NCBI RefSeq assembly: GCF_000721235.1
Contig: NZ_JOFH01000008.1
Coordinates: 1 to 64,000 of the forward strand
Source: Streptomyces olivaceus
GTDB lineage: Bacteria; Actinomycetota; Actinomycetes; Streptomycetales; Streptomycetaceae
Direction: 5' to 3'
DNA: 64,000 nucleotides
The translations under genes and the position numbers were made by a program. Shown here piece after piece: positions 1 to 8,844 of this stretch (position 1 is its first letter; each line of letters starts with the position of its first letter). A model generated the notes under the pieces. It did no database searches, was not told the origin of the DNA, and was given only the letters and a program-made list of their open reading frames with translations.

Positions 1-495
1 GGGAGGGGGAGGGGGGTGGGGGCGGGGGGCCCGTCGGAGTGGGCCGTGGCCCGTAACTGGCCGGTCGGCACCCGGCCCGCGGTCCTGCGGGGCTGGGACC
101 CTCCCGCGACCCCCTACGGGCCGGGGCACCGGGGCGTCGACCTGGCCGCGGCGGACGGGGCGCCGGTGCGGGCGGTGGCGGCGGGACGGGTGTCCTTCGC
201 CGGACGGGTCGCGGGAAGGGGCGTCGTCTCGGTGGAACTGACGGGGACGGGCGAACCACCGCTGCGGACCACGTACGAGCCGGTCCGCGCCACGGTCCAC
301 AAGGGCGACCGGGTCGCGGCCGGCCAGGTGCTCGGCACGGCGGAGGCGGCGGGGTCGCACTGCACGGCCTGCCTGCACTGGGGCCTGCTGCGCGGCGAGA
401 CCTACCTCGACCCGCTCACCCTGCTCCCGCCGTGGCTGCTGAACTCCGGGCCGTCGAGGCTGCTGCCGGTCCTGGGAGTACCGCTCCCCCGGTGA
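1..495 (+). CDS. M23-family peptidase, 3' part (partial at the left edge)
   Basis: The frame is open from base 1, so the gene probably starts outside the window; a GTG at 16 is the first start visible inside it but is not convincing. The protein shows a degenerate LytM/M23 beta-sheet domain: GPGHRGVDLAA (the H...D metal-ligand region), then KGDRVAAGQVLG and TACLHWGLLRG (the HxH-like end). In this family the domain cuts glycyl bonds of cell-wall peptides or serves as a non-catalytic scaffold. The secretion signal, if any, lies upstream. It is convergent with the TetR gene. Family confidence is good; activity is unknown because the zinc site cannot be fully checked on a fragment. Confidence 0.75.
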   Translation, partial: GRGRGVGAGGPSEWAVARNWPVGTRPAVLRGWDPPATPYGPGHRGVDLAAADGAPVRAVAAGRVSFAGRVAGRGVVSVELTGTGEPPLRTTYEPVRATVHKGDRVAAGQVLGTAEAAGSHCTACLHWGLLRGETYLDPLTLLPPWLLNSGPSRLLPVLGVPLPR

Positions 496-610
496 GCGGC
501 CGACGCGCGAGGGGCACCCGGAGCCCGGAGAACGGCCGGTGACACGGCACGGTCACGCCGGAAGAGCGGCCGGTGACGGATGAGCGGCCGGTGACGGTCC
601 GGGGCGGCGC

Positions 611-1192
611 TCAGCCCCGGACGCCCCGCAGGGCCATGGAGACCGTTGCCTGCGTGATCGCCGCCGGGTCCTCCGCCGCGCCCAGTTCGATCCGCCGGAC
701 GGCGGCGTCGACGACGCCCTGCAGCAGCATGGCGGCCAGCCTCGGCTGCTCGTGCCCCATCTCGGCGAGCGCCTCGACGATCATCGCGATCAGCCCACCG
801 TGCGCCGCCCGGATCTTCTCCCGCGCGCCGGCGTCCAGCTCGCTCGCGGAGATGGCCACGACAGCCCGGTGCCGCCGGTCGCCGACCAGCTCGAGCTGTT
901 TGCGCACATACGCCTCGACCTTGGCCTCGGGGCTCGGCTCGCCCTCCATCGCCGCTTCGACCTCCGCCGCCCAGACGGGGAAGTCGACGGCGCACAGCTC
1001 CTCGACGACCGCGGCCCGCGACCGGAAGTACTCGTAGACCGACGACCGGGCGAGACCCGTCCGTTCGGCCAGGGCGGGGAAGGTCAGCGCCTCCGTTCCG
1101 CCGTCGGACAGCAGGGAGCGTGCCGCGTCCAGCAGGGCGGCACGCTGCATCGACCGGTGCTCGGCCACGGAGGCCGCTCGAATCCTTGGCAC
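611..1192 (-). CDS. TetR/AcrR-family transcriptional regulator
   Basis: 193 residues. The N-terminal helix-turn-helix reads RAALLDAARSLLSDGG ... TFPALAERTGLARSSVYEYF, the classical TetR DNA-binding fold (residues about 17-65), and is followed by an all-helical ligand/dimer domain. It most likely represses its own or a neighbouring gene; no operator is obvious in the 100 bp between it and whiG. It lies downstream of whiG on the same strand, but the gap suggests separate transcription. The effector is unknown. Confidence 0.85.
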   Translation of the reverse strand: MPRIRAASVAEHRSMQRAALLDAARSLLSDGGTEALTFPALAERTGLARSSVYEYFRSRAAVVEELCAVDFPVWAAEVEAAMEGEPSPEAKVEAYVRKQLELVGDRRHRAVVAISASELDAGAREKIRAAHGGLIAMIVEALAEMGHEQPRLAAMLLQGVVDAAVRRIELGAAEDPAAITQATVSMALRGVRG

Positions 1193-1295
1193 GTCACCAC
1201 TTTACGGACGCGTCCCTCCTCGCGGGAGTCACTCACCCGACCGCACGCGTCCGCGGCCGGTGCAAAAAGGGCCGCCGCGGCAACAAAAGTCCAGG

Positions 1296-2138
1296 TCAGC
1301 GGCCAAATCCTGCCAGCTTGGCACGAAGTTGCAGTACCGACTTGGTGTGGATCTGGCTGACCCTGCTCTCGGTCACTCCGAGCACGTGGCCGATCTCGGC
1401 GAGGGTCAGGCCCTCGTAGTAGTAGAGCGTGACGACCGTCTTCTCCCGTTCCGGCAGCGTGTTGATCGCCCTCGCCAGCAACCGCCGCAGTTCCCGGTCC
1501 TCCGCCACCTCCACCGGGTCGTCGGCGGCGGTGTCCTCCAGCGTGTCCATCAGGCTCAGCCGGTCACCGCCCTCGCCGCCCGCGTGCAGCAGCTCCTCCA
1601 GAGCCACCACGTTGGCCAGCGACAACTGGCTGAAGACCGCGTGGAGATCCTCCACCGCGATCCCCATCTCCCCCGCCACCTCGCCCTCCGAGGGCGTGCG
1701 GCGCAGCCTCGCCTCCAGCGTCGCGTAGGCCCGCTCCACGTTCCGCGCCTTCTGCCGCACCGACCGCGGGATCCAGTCCAGCGCCCGCAACTCGTCGATC
1801 ATCGCCCCGCGGATCCGGGTGATCGCGTACGTCTCGAACTTGATCTCCCGGTCCACGTCGAACTTCTCGATCGCGTCGATCAGCCCGAACACCCCCGAGG
1901 AGACGAAGTCGGCCTGCTCCACGTTGGACGGCAGCCCGACACTCACCCGGCCCGCCACGTACTTCACCAGCGGTGAGTAGTGCAGGATCAACTGCTCGCG
2001 GAACCGCTCGTCCCCCGTCGCCTTGTACGACCGCCACAGCTCGTCGAGCGTCGAGGGGGCGGACGGTCGCACGGTGCCACCGTCGCGGGCGGCTGGGGGG
2101 ATCGCCGCCCGGTCGGACCCGGAGGTGTGCTGGGGCAT
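1296..2138 (-). CDS. whiG: RNA polymerase sigma factor WhiG (FliA/sigma-28 type)
   Basis: 280 residues, full length for WhiG. Region 2 contains [18 protein letters not shown] and [17 protein letters not shown] with the [18 protein letters not shown] core-binding and -10 recognition segment. Region 3 is [18 protein letters not shown], and region 4 ([20 protein letters not shown]) is the -35 binding HTH. WhiG triggers sporulation in aerial hyphae by directing transcription of whiH, whiI and others. The ATG at 2138 follows a 280-bp upstream region with a possible sigma-70-like promoter. In S. coelicolor WhiG activity is controlled after transcription by RsiG with c-di-GMP, so nothing special is expected at the promoter. 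Confidence 0.97.
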   Translation of the reverse strand: MPQHTSGSDRAAIPPAARDGGTVRPSAPSTLDELWRSYKATGDERFREQLILHYSPLVKYVAGRVSVGLPSNVEQADFVSSGVFGLIDAIEKFDVDREIKFETYAITRIRGAMIDELRALDWIPRSVRQKARNVERAYATLEARLRRTPSEGEVAGEMGIAVEDLHAVFSQLSLANVVALEELLHAGGEGGDRLSLMDTLEDTAADDPVEVAEDRELRRLLARAINTLPEREKTVVTLYYYEGLTLAEIGHVLGVTESRVSQIHTKSVLQLRAKLAGFGR

Positions 2139-2337
2139 TCGTCGCCTAGTGCCGTTCTGCCGTGGTGTGGTGTGTCTGAGGCCGCCGGTCTGCTGTCTTG
2201 TTGCCGTCTGTGGCCGACCGTCTGCGTGGGGGCCCTTGTGAGCGTAGCGTGACTGGAGCGTCGCAATGTGCGAAGGCCAGGTGTGGGGCCGTGCGCAGAT
2301 ACGTTCCGCTGAACGCTCCGCCGAGGGGACGATGATC

Positions 2338-2365
2338 GCTATAAGTGATCACTCGAATACCCCAA
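2338..2365 (-). promoter_or_regulatory. Candidate promoter upstream of whiG
   Basis: On the minus strand TTGGGG (2365-2360) is followed after 16 bp by TATAGC (2343-2338). The spacer contains a perfect 10-bp palindrome, AGTGATCACT (2344-2353). The distance to the whiG ATG is about 200 bp. It is a plausible sigma-70-type promoter with an embedded operator-like dyad, but the match is only moderate and no start site is known for this strain. Confidence 0.35.
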
Positions 2366-2419
2366 CTGCCAGGATTCCCACGGGCGTCGGGGTTCCCCCG
2401 GACGGCCGAACACGGTGCG

Positions 2420-3700
2420 TCAGCACGGACTGCGGCCGCCTCGAACCGAGATCATCGTCTGGCGTGTCAACTTCCAGCCGTCGCCGTGTCGTTCGACGTA
2501 ACCAAGTGCTCGAAGTTCGTACAGTCTCGCGACCGCGTCGTCCTGCGAGGTCTGCGCCCGGCGGGCCACCTCGCCCGCGGTCGCCGCGCCTCTCGCGGGG
2601 AGACCGGCCAGCACCTGCCGGGCCCCGGGCTCCAGGAGGTCGGTGGGGAGCACGGGCCCGCGCCGCTCCGGTGGGAGCTCTCCCATGTCGCCGACCAGTT
2701 CGACGATCTCGGCGGCGTCGCCGACGAGCACGGCGTCGCCGCGGAGCAGTTCGTGCACCCCGGCGGAGAGGGCGCTGGTGGCCGGTCCGGGCACGCCCAT
2801 CGTGTGCCGGCCGAGCCGCTGGGCCGCGCGGGCGGTGACCAGCGCACCGCTGCGGTAGGCGGCCTCGACGACCACGGTGCCCCGGGTGAGCGCGGCGATG
2901 ACGCGGTTGCGCATGATGAACCTGCTCGGGGTCGGATGGTCGCCCGGTGGCAGTTCACCGACCACCAGTCCCTGTTCGGCGATCCGGTGGATCAGTCCGG
3001 CGTGGCCGGGCGGGTAGGGGCGGTCGACACCGCAGGCCAGGACGGCGGCGGTGGCACCGCCCGCGCCGAGTGCGCCCCGGTGGGCGGCGCCGTCGATGCC
3101 GTAGGCACCGCCGGAGACCACGACCCACCCGCGTTCGGCGAGGCCGGCGGCGAGGGTGGCCGCCATGTGGGCGCCGTACTCGGTGCAGGCGCGGGCGCCG
3201 ACGACGGCGACCGACCGCAGGGCCCACATGCGCAGACTGGGTCCGCCGCGCACCCACAGCCCCAGGGGGCGGGCGTCCCCCAGGTCGTCGAGCTGGGCCG
3301 GCCACTCGGTGGTCCCGGGCGCCACGAACCGCACCCCGCAGGCCCGCGCGACGGCGAGGTCCCGCCGGGGGTCGGCCCCGCTCGCACGGGCGCAGAGCCC
3401 CGCCCACCGCTTTCCGCTCACCCCCGGCAGCGCGGGACCGCCCTCGCGCAGCCTCCGCGCCACCTCGCCGACGCCCCGCTCCCGCACCCAGCGTCCGCAG
3501 GTCTCGTCACCGGGCTCGACGACCCGGGTGAGGAAGACCCGGGCGAGCAACCGGTCGTCCGCGGCTTCGCCGGGCGCACCGTCCCTGAGGGCGCCGCGCT
3601 CCGCGTCCCCGACCGGGCGGGCGTCGGCATCGGCGTCGGTGGGCAGGGCGTCGGCGCCGAAGAGGGTGCCCCCTTCCGGCAGGGCGTCGCCCCCGCTCAC
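2420..3700 (-). CDS. dprA: DNA-processing protein DprA (Smf)
   Basis: 426 residues. The Rossmann-like DprA core is clear: SVAVVGARACTEYG, VVSGGAYGIDGAAHRGAL, YPPGHAGLIHRI, PSRFIMRNRVIAAL, VVVEAAYRSGALVTA and GVPGPATSALSAG. A C-terminal winged-helix segment (GAATAGEVARRAQTS) follows. DprA loads RecA onto incoming single-stranded DNA in transformable bacteria; in Streptomyces its role is unproven. The start is the GTG at 3700, whose GTGA overlaps the yifB stop, so translation is coupled to yifB. The open frame continues upstream through yifB, but that part is out-of-frame shadow. Confidence 0.93.
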   Translation of the reverse strand: MSGGDALPEGGTLFGADALPTDADADARPVGDAERGALRDGAPGEAADDRLLARVFLTRVVEPGDETCGRWVRERGVGEVARRLREGGPALPGVSGKRWAGLCARASGADPRRDLAVARACGVRFVAPGTTEWPAQLDDLGDARPLGLWVRGGPSLRMWALRSVAVVGARACTEYGAHMAATLAAGLAERGWVVVSGGAYGIDGAAHRGALGAGGATAAVLACGVDRPYPPGHAGLIHRIAEQGLVVGELPPGDHPTPSRFIMRNRVIAALTRGTVVVEAAYRSGALVTARAAQRLGRHTMGVPGPATSALSAGVHELLRGDAVLVGDAAEIVELVGDMGELPPERRGPVLPTDLLEPGARQVLAGLPARGAATAGEVARRAQTSQDDAVARLYELRALGYVERHGDGWKLTRQTMISVRGGRSPC

Positions 3701-5316
3701 CGGGACGCTCCGAGAGCCATCGGCACGCCCCTCGGCACTCCGGTGCGCAGCTGCAGGGCCAGCGCCACGTCCGTGCCGTCCGGCCGGTCGTGGCCGACGA
3801 GGTCGGCGACGGTCCAGGCGACGCGCAGGACCCGGTCGAGGCCTCGGGCGGTGAGCACGCCCCGCTCCAGACTGCGTTCCGCGTCCTCCAGGGCGCCCGG
3901 GGCGGCGTACCAGCGGCTGCGCAGCTCCCGGCCGGGCACCTCGCTGTTGGACCGCCAGGGGGTGCCCGTGAGGCGCGTGGCGGCCCGCTCCCGGGCCGCA
4001 AGCACCCGGTCGGCGACGACCGTGGTGGCGTCGCCCCGGCTGCCGGTGCCGGTGAGCTGGCTGCGGGTGACCCGTTCCACCTCGACCCGGAGGTCGACCC
4101 GGTCGAGCAGCGGTCCGGAGACCCTGCCCTGGTACCGGCGGATCGCCGAGGGCGGGCACTCGCACAGGTCCTCCTTCTGGGAGAACCGTCCGCACGGGCA
4201 GGGATTGGCCGCGAGCACCATGAGGAACCGGGCGGGGAAGCGCACCACGCCCGCGCTGCGCGCGATGACGACGTGACCGGATTCCAGGGGCTGGCGCAGG
4301 GCGTCGAGCGCGTGGCTGCTGAATTCCGGCGTCTCGTCCAAGAACAGGACACCGCGGTGGGCCAGCGAGACGGCTCCGGGCCGCGCGAAGCCGGCGCCGC
4401 CTCCGACGAGGGCCTGCATGGTGGCGGAGTGGTGCGGTGCGCAGTAGGGGGCCACGTCGATCAGGGGCCTGCCCGGCGGAAGCAGGCCGGCCACCGAGTG
4501 CACGGCGGTCACCTCCAGGGACTCCGCGCGGCAGAGCCGGGGCAGGATGGCCGGCAGCCGTTCGGCGAGCATGGTCTTTCCGGCGCCGGGCGGGCCCTCC
4601 AGGAAGAGGTGGTGGCCTCCGGCCGCGGCGACCTCCACCGCCGTGCGCGCCGACTCCTGGCCCACGACGTCGGCGAGGTCGTGCTCGTGCTGCGCCGCGC
4701 CCATGCCGTACATCCCGGTGGCGGCGCCGGTGCCGGGCATGCGCAGACCGGCCAGGAGGGGATCGGGCCGGCCCGGCTCGTCCTGTGCCTCCTCCGGCAC
4801 CGGTTCGTCGGCGAGGACGGCGATCAGCTGGCGCAGGCTGCGCACACCGAGCACGGACACTCCGGGCACCAGTGACGCCTCGGCGGCGGCGCACTCGGGC
4901 ACGACCACCTGCTCGTAACCGGCCTCGGCGGCGGCCAGGACCGCGGGGAGGATGCCGCGCACCGGCCGCACCCGGCCGTCCAGGCCCAGCTCTCCGATCA
5001 TCACGATGTCGGCGAGAACGCGCGGGTCGATCCGCTCGGCGGCCCCGAGGACGGCCGCCGCGACGGCCATGTCGAAGCCGCTGCCGCTCTTGGGCACGGA
5101 GGCCGGGCTGAGTCCCACCGTCAGTTTCTTCTGCGGCCACTCGGCGCCCGAGTTCACCACCGCGGCCCGCACCCGGTCCCGGCTCTCGGTGAGGCTCTTG
5201 TCGGGCAGCCCGACCAGCGTGAACGCCGCCACGCCCGGTTCCAGGTCGGCCTGGACCTCGACGACCACGCCCTCGACGCCGACGAGCGCCACGGAGCATG
5301 TGCGCGCGAATCCCAT
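3697..5316 (-). CDS. YifB/ComM-type AAA+ ATPase (Mg-chelatase subunit I-like)
   Basis: 539 residues. An N-terminal Lon-protease-like S5 fold (ARTCSVALVGVEGVVVEV, FTLVGLPDKSLTESRDRV) is followed by an AAA+ module with Walker A LFLEGPPGAGKTML and Walker B GVLFLDETPEFS. The cysteine-rich ANPCPCGRF...CECPP segment and the arginine-finger region are present. ComM-type helicases promote branch migration during natural transformation in proteobacteria; the actinobacterial role is untested. The ATG at 5316 overlaps the yraN stop (TAATG), so yifB was built to be translated after yraN. Because yraN is now split, the local promoter and translational coupling of yifB-dprA may have changed. Confidence 0.9.
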   Translation of the reverse strand: MGFARTCSVALVGVEGVVVEVQADLEPGVAAFTLVGLPDKSLTESRDRVRAAVVNSGAEWPQKKLTVGLSPASVPKSGSGFDMAVAAAVLGAAERIDPRVLADIVMIGELGLDGRVRPVRGILPAVLAAAEAGYEQVVVPECAAAEASLVPGVSVLGVRSLRQLIAVLADEPVPEEAQDEPGRPDPLLAGLRMPGTGAATGMYGMGAAQHEHDLADVVGQESARTAVEVAAAGGHHLFLEGPPGAGKTMLAERLPAILPRLCRAESLEVTAVHSVAGLLPPGRPLIDVAPYCAPHHSATMQALVGGGAGFARPGAVSLAHRGVLFLDETPEFSSHALDALRQPLESGHVVIARSAGVVRFPARFLMVLAANPCPCGRFSQKEDLCECPPSAIRRYQGRVSGPLLDRVDLRVEVERVTRSQLTGTGSRGDATTVVADRVLAARERAATRLTGTPWRSNSEVPGRELRSRWYAAPGALEDAERSLERGVLTARGLDRVLRVAWTVADLVGHDRPDGTDVALALQLRTGVPRGVPMALGASR

Positions 5317-5543
5317 TACGCCACCCCCCGCGCGTGCTCGACCAGCGGGGCGCCACGGCGCGGGAGGAGAACGCCGACCAGGTCGATGCGGACGCCGCCG
5401 GGCGGGGCTCCGCCATGGGTCTGGATCCAGCGCTCGGCGAGCCGCCGCAGCCGGTCGGCCTTGTCCGGCGTGACCGCGGCCATCGGATGCTCGAAGGAGC
5501 CGCTTCTGCGTGTCTTGACCTCGCAGACGACCAGGACGTCACC
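5316..5543 (-). pseudogene. yraN: yraN (UPF0102), 3' fragment left of the inserted element
   Basis: Encodes the last 75 residues of YraN, starting [20 protein letters not shown] and ending LVEHARGVA. This contains the E-x-K half of the nuclease-like core but no start codon near its 5' end. An in-frame TGA at 5580-5582 separates it from the upstream GIY-YIG-like gene. Joined to the fragment at 10122-10256 it restores a continuous 120-residue YraN frame, the usual family length. YraN is a restriction-endonuclease-fold protein of unclear function. The fragment is very probably non-functional unless read-through of the TGA makes a chimera. Confidence 0.9.
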
Positions 5544-5579
5544 GACTGGGGAAGAGTCAGTGTTCCAACCCTGCGCTAT

Positions 5580-6119
5580 TCAGTCCTTGACGGCCGTTCC
5601 CTCGCTGTCCTGTTCCATCTCGGCGGCCAGGACGGCAGCATGGAAGGGCAGGCCGTAGTAGTACTCCTTGTGCATCTTGGTGACGTGCGGCGAGCTAGCC
5701 ACGACCGTGTCGAGCCGGTCCAGAACTCGCTGTTCCCATGGGTAGGCATCGGGGCACGAATCCGAGACCCAGGCGTCAAAGAGAAACCCGAACTGGATGG
5801 CCGCATCGTGTTCGTGATTCACGATGCGGCCCCGAAGCTCAAGGTCCTTTGACCGCCCGACCTTGACGAATGGGTGCGGTGCTTCGAAGGCCAGGACGTA
5901 GAGTCGATCGCCGCCGGCCTTCAGCGGGCGACTGAGTTCGCGTAGGCGGCGCCAGGATCCTCTGATGGCCGCCTCAAGGTCCTGCCGAGTGGGCGAAACA
6001 TCGCTTGCCCGACACTGGCGAAGCCGATCCTGGGCGGCGGCGAGGTCGTCGTGTGCAGGATCGAGCTGGCGAAAGTCGACGTCCGAGAAGTCACGGTAAT
6101 CACCAAAGAACACCGACAT
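5580..6119 (-). CDS. MUG113/T5orf172 (GIY-YIG-like) domain protein, element cargo
   Basis: 179 residues. The C-terminal half has LYVLAFEAPHPFVKVGRS, resembling the shortened GIY-YIG beta-hairpin and the V-K-x-G-R motif of T5orf172/MUG113 nucleases, then a conserved-looking glutamate (PWEQRVLDRLD) and KEYYYGLPF. The N-terminal half is helical with no recognised domain. Such proteins are often phage or mobile-element cargo with presumed nuclease activity. It is separated from the recombinase gene by 104 bp. Its TGA stop is in the same frame as the yraN 3' fragment, so read-through would fuse it to the YraN C-terminal half. Function is inferred from a short motif only. Confidence 0.6.
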   Translation of the reverse strand: MSVFFGDYRDFSDVDFRQLDPAHDDLAAAQDRLRQCRASDVSPTRQDLEAAIRGSWRRLRELSRPLKAGGDRLYVLAFEAPHPFVKVGRSKDLELRGRIVNHEHDAAIQFGFLFDAWVSDSCPDAYPWEQRVLDRLDTVVASSPHVTKMHKEYYYGLPFHAAVLAAEMEQDSEGTAVKD

Positions 6120-6223
6120 GCCCAGCCCTCACTGTCAGAGACGAAGGAATCACCGTATGGCGTCGCACTGACAGTGGAACAGGCCGGGATCGCATCGCCG
6201 ATGCCGAGTAACGCTCTCAGGAG

Positions 6224-8521
6224 CTATTCGATGGCCTGGGCGACTTCGAGGTATTCCGCCCAGCTGTTCTGGGCGTACTGGGACCAGGCGTAGGCGGTGT
6301 GGGGGTGCATGCCGAAGAGGTCGCTGACGACGATGGGCGGGAGGTCGGTGATCGCTTCCATCATGGCCGTGTTGCGGGCGCTGATGCCTGGCAGGCCGTG
6401 CTTCCTCATGTAGCTGTGGACGCTGTCGGCGCTTCGGGGACGGCTCGGCGGGCGCCCGGGGAAGAGGAAGCCGGGTGTGCCGTCGTGCGGCTGCTGGAGC
6501 ACGGAGGTGCGGCAGCTGGGGCTGGCGATCTGCTTCTCGATGAGGACGGCGAGCCGGGGCGGAAGGAGGACGGGGTGCCGGTCGATCGTGAGGTGGGCGT
6601 CGTCGCCGTCGCGCTGGAAGCGGTCGGTCGTGAGCTCGACGATGCGGGTGGTGGGCAGGGCATAGAGGCTGGTCAGGGAGCCGATAATGCGGGCCTCCAG
6701 CGGGAGGCTGTCGTCGTTGAGGCAGCGGCGAAGCTGCTGGTTGAGTTCGTCGCTGTGCATGAATCGGCTGGGAAGCCCGTGCCTCCTCGTCGGAACGGTG
6801 ACCTTGCCCGTCAGGCGGCGGGCGACGGACCAGCGGATGAACGCTGATATGCCGCGGGCCTGGGTGGGGTTGGTGGTCAACCAGAGGTCGAGGACTTCCT
6901 GGCTGAGGTCGGCGAGCGTGATCGAGTTGTCGTCGAGCCAGGCCATGAACTTGATCGCGGCCCGGATGTCCACCCGGTCGTTCGCGGCGGCGCCGGCGGT
7001 GTAGCGGCCCTTGTCCGCCCGTCGTCGGGCGTCGCGCAGGACGCCCCATTCGGCGAACGGACGGACGACGCGGGCGTGGTGCGGAGGAAGGTCCGTGAGC
7101 GCTTCGTTGAGCCAGAGACGCAGGCGGGCGAAGTTCTCCTGCCGCTTAGGCAGGACGTCGGCTGCGACGAGAAGTTCGCGGACATAGAGCGTCCGCCAGT
7201 CCTGCGGCAGTTCGTCGAGGATCTCGTGGGTGATCTCCTGGTGCTCTGCGGCGAGGGCGGCCAGCATCCGGGCCGAGTCGCTGCGGCGGGTCCAGGTGAT
7301 GACGGACCAGGGTTCCTGGGCGGCACCGAGCTGTTCCGCGAGCGGCTGGAGCTGGGGGTGGATGGTGCCGTCCTCGTCGCTGAGGAGGTCGCGGACCCGG
7401 TCCTTGGCGACGCAGCGCGAGCAGGAGCCATCGGCGTAGATGTCGCCGGGGTAGCCGCAGCGGCGGCAGGCGAAGTCGATGTCGGTCCCGGAGCACGGAC
7501 CGCAGATGCTCTTCCCGTCCTCGGACCGGCCGACGAGCACCCGGAGTGTGCCGCACTGGCCGCAGGGCGCCGGGAACCGCCGGCGGCGCAGGTAACAGGG
7601 CTGACAGAGCGGTCCGACAGGCCAGTTGGCCTGGACCGGCTTCGTCCTTCCGCAGTCAGCGCAGGGCAGGGATCGGCGCGGGCGGCAGGACGCGCAGTGG
7701 AACTCGCCGCCGCGGCGCTGGAAGCCGTGCCGGACCCGGCCGCAGACGACGCAGGTCCGCTTGGGCCCGCGGTAGCAGTCGCCGCAGATGGCGGGCTGGC
7801 CCTCGGCCTTGCGGACGCTGATCGGTTTGATCTGCTGGCAGAGGTCGCAGAGCCGGGGCGGGGAGTCGTAGCAGTTCTGGCAGACCGGGCCGTCACCGGT
7901 GATGGCATGCGTCGGCCGCAGCTTCCCGCAGCGGACGCATGCGTGCTCCGGCTTGGGGGCGCACCCCTGACACAAGCTGGCGCCGTCCTCGCGGCGCCGG
8001 ACCGGTTTCCGGATGCGTCCGCATTCGGCGCACTCCTCGACGACCTGCGGATCGGTGTAGTAGCAGAGTCGGCAGATCGGTCCCTCTTCGCGGCGGGTGA
8101 CGATGTGGCCATCGCGGCCGCAGCGGGCGCAGGGGCGAAGTTCTGTTCGGGCGACGCACCAGTCGCAGCAGCGGCCTTCCGGGGTGTTCCGGGTGAGGCG
8201 GAGTCCGGTGCGGTGGCAGCGTGCGCAGGCCAGCTGGGTGACGGCGTCGCCGTGTCCGGTGGCTTCGAGGTGCTGGAGGAGCCGGACCACCGGCGCGGGA
8301 CTGTGCGGCGACGGTTCGGTGAGTGCGTTCGGGTGCTCGGCGAAGTAGTCGTCCAAGGTCCGTGCCGGACCGGGATTCCATGCCTTGGCCTTCTCCAGGG
8401 CCGCCTGGGCGTCCTCGGACGTCAGCGCAGGCCCGACCACCCGCTGGAGGTAGGCGATCAGGCGGGCGCGGGCATGCGCGAGCTCGCGCTGCTTGCGTAT
8501 CGCTTCAGGTCTCAGTCTCAC
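6224..8521 (-). CDS. Large recombinase with nine tandem zinc ribbons and a tyrosine-recombinase-like C-terminus
   Basis: 765 residues from the GTG at 8521, whose GTGA overlaps the stop of the XRE gene. Residues about 99-370 hold nine successive CxxC...CxxC units (for example CARCGRDGHI...CRLC, CAECGRIRKP...CQGC) spaced about 30 residues apart. Residues about 590-765 resemble a tyrosine-recombinase catalytic domain: SLTSLYALPTTRIVELTTD (Arg I), GFLFPGRPPSR, a degenerate HxxR box (GISARNTAMMEAI), then DLFGMHPHTAYAW and nearby tyrosines. Some catalytic positions look altered, so it may be an accessory subunit. Products of this type are usually labelled XerD-like recombinase. It presumably acts with the tyrosine recombinase encoded upstream. 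Confidence 0.7.
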   Translation of the reverse strand: MRLRPEAIRKQRELAHARARLIAYLQRVVGPALTSEDAQAALEKAKAWNPGPARTLDDYFAEHPNALTEPSPHSPAPVVRLLQHLEATGHGDAVTQLACARCHRTGLRLTRNTPEGRCCDWCVARTELRPCARCGRDGHIVTRREEGPICRLCYYTDPQVVEECAECGRIRKPVRRREDGASLCQGCAPKPEHACVRCGKLRPTHAITGDGPVCQNCYDSPPRLCDLCQQIKPISVRKAEGQPAICGDCYRGPKRTCVVCGRVRHGFQRRGGEFHCASCRPRRSLPCADCGRTKPVQANWPVGPLCQPCYLRRRRFPAPCGQCGTLRVLVGRSEDGKSICGPCSGTDIDFACRRCGYPGDIYADGSCSRCVAKDRVRDLLSDEDGTIHPQLQPLAEQLGAAQEPWSVITWTRRSDSARMLAALAAEHQEITHEILDELPQDWRTLYVRELLVAADVLPKRQENFARLRLWLNEALTDLPPHHARVVRPFAEWGVLRDARRRADKGRYTAGAAANDRVDIRAAIKFMAWLDDNSITLADLSQEVLDLWLTTNPTQARGISAFIRWSVARRLTGKVTVPTRRHGLPSRFMHSDELNQQLRRCLNDDSLPLEARIIGSLTSLYALPTTRIVELTTDRFQRDGDDAHLTIDRHPVLLPPRLAVLIEKQIASPSCRTSVLQQPHDGTPGFLFPGRPPSRPRSADSVHSYMRKHGLPGISARNTAMMEAITDLPPIVVSDLFGMHPHTAYAWSQYAQNSWAEYLEVAQAIE

Positions 8522-8844
8522 GACTGCCCTGGGCGGCGGATCACGGTGCGGCGGGGCTTGAGCGGCAGCGGGGTGGCGTCCCCGTCGGCGGTCTTGCGGA
8601 GCTGGACGTTGACGACCTCGGGCTTGATCAGGTCGTTGGGGGTGCACTGGAGGATGTCGCAGAGCGCGACGAGGGTGTCCATGCTCATGCGCTGCGGAGG
8701 CTGGGTCACCAGCCGGTAGACCTGTTCCCGCGAAAGGGTGACGCCGCGTTCGGCCAGTAGCGGCACCAGGTCGGAGGTCTGGAACATCTGGCGCTCGGCC
8801 ATCAGCTGGCGGAGCTGCCACTGGTAGCCCATCTTCTTGATCAC
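8518..8844 (-). CDS. Small XRE/Cro-type helix-turn-helix protein of the element
   Basis: 108 residues. The segment LAERGVTLSREQVYRLVTQ ... MSMDTLVALCDILQCTPNDL is a Cro/CI-type HTH (residues about 28-73). The GTG at 8844 overlaps the integrase stop (GTGA) and its own stop overlaps the next gene in the same way, so three proteins are translated in a coupled series. Likely roles are a recombination directionality/architectural factor or repressor of the element promoter; two 15-bp palindromes at the promoter end of the element are candidate operators. Small third proteins such as Tn554 TnpC provide a precedent. Confidence 0.75.
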   Translation of the reverse strand: MIKKMGYQWQLRQLMAERQMFQTSDLVPLLAERGVTLSREQVYRLVTQPPQRMSMDTLVALCDILQCTPNDLIKPEVVNVQLRKTADGDATPLPLKPRRTVIRRPGQS

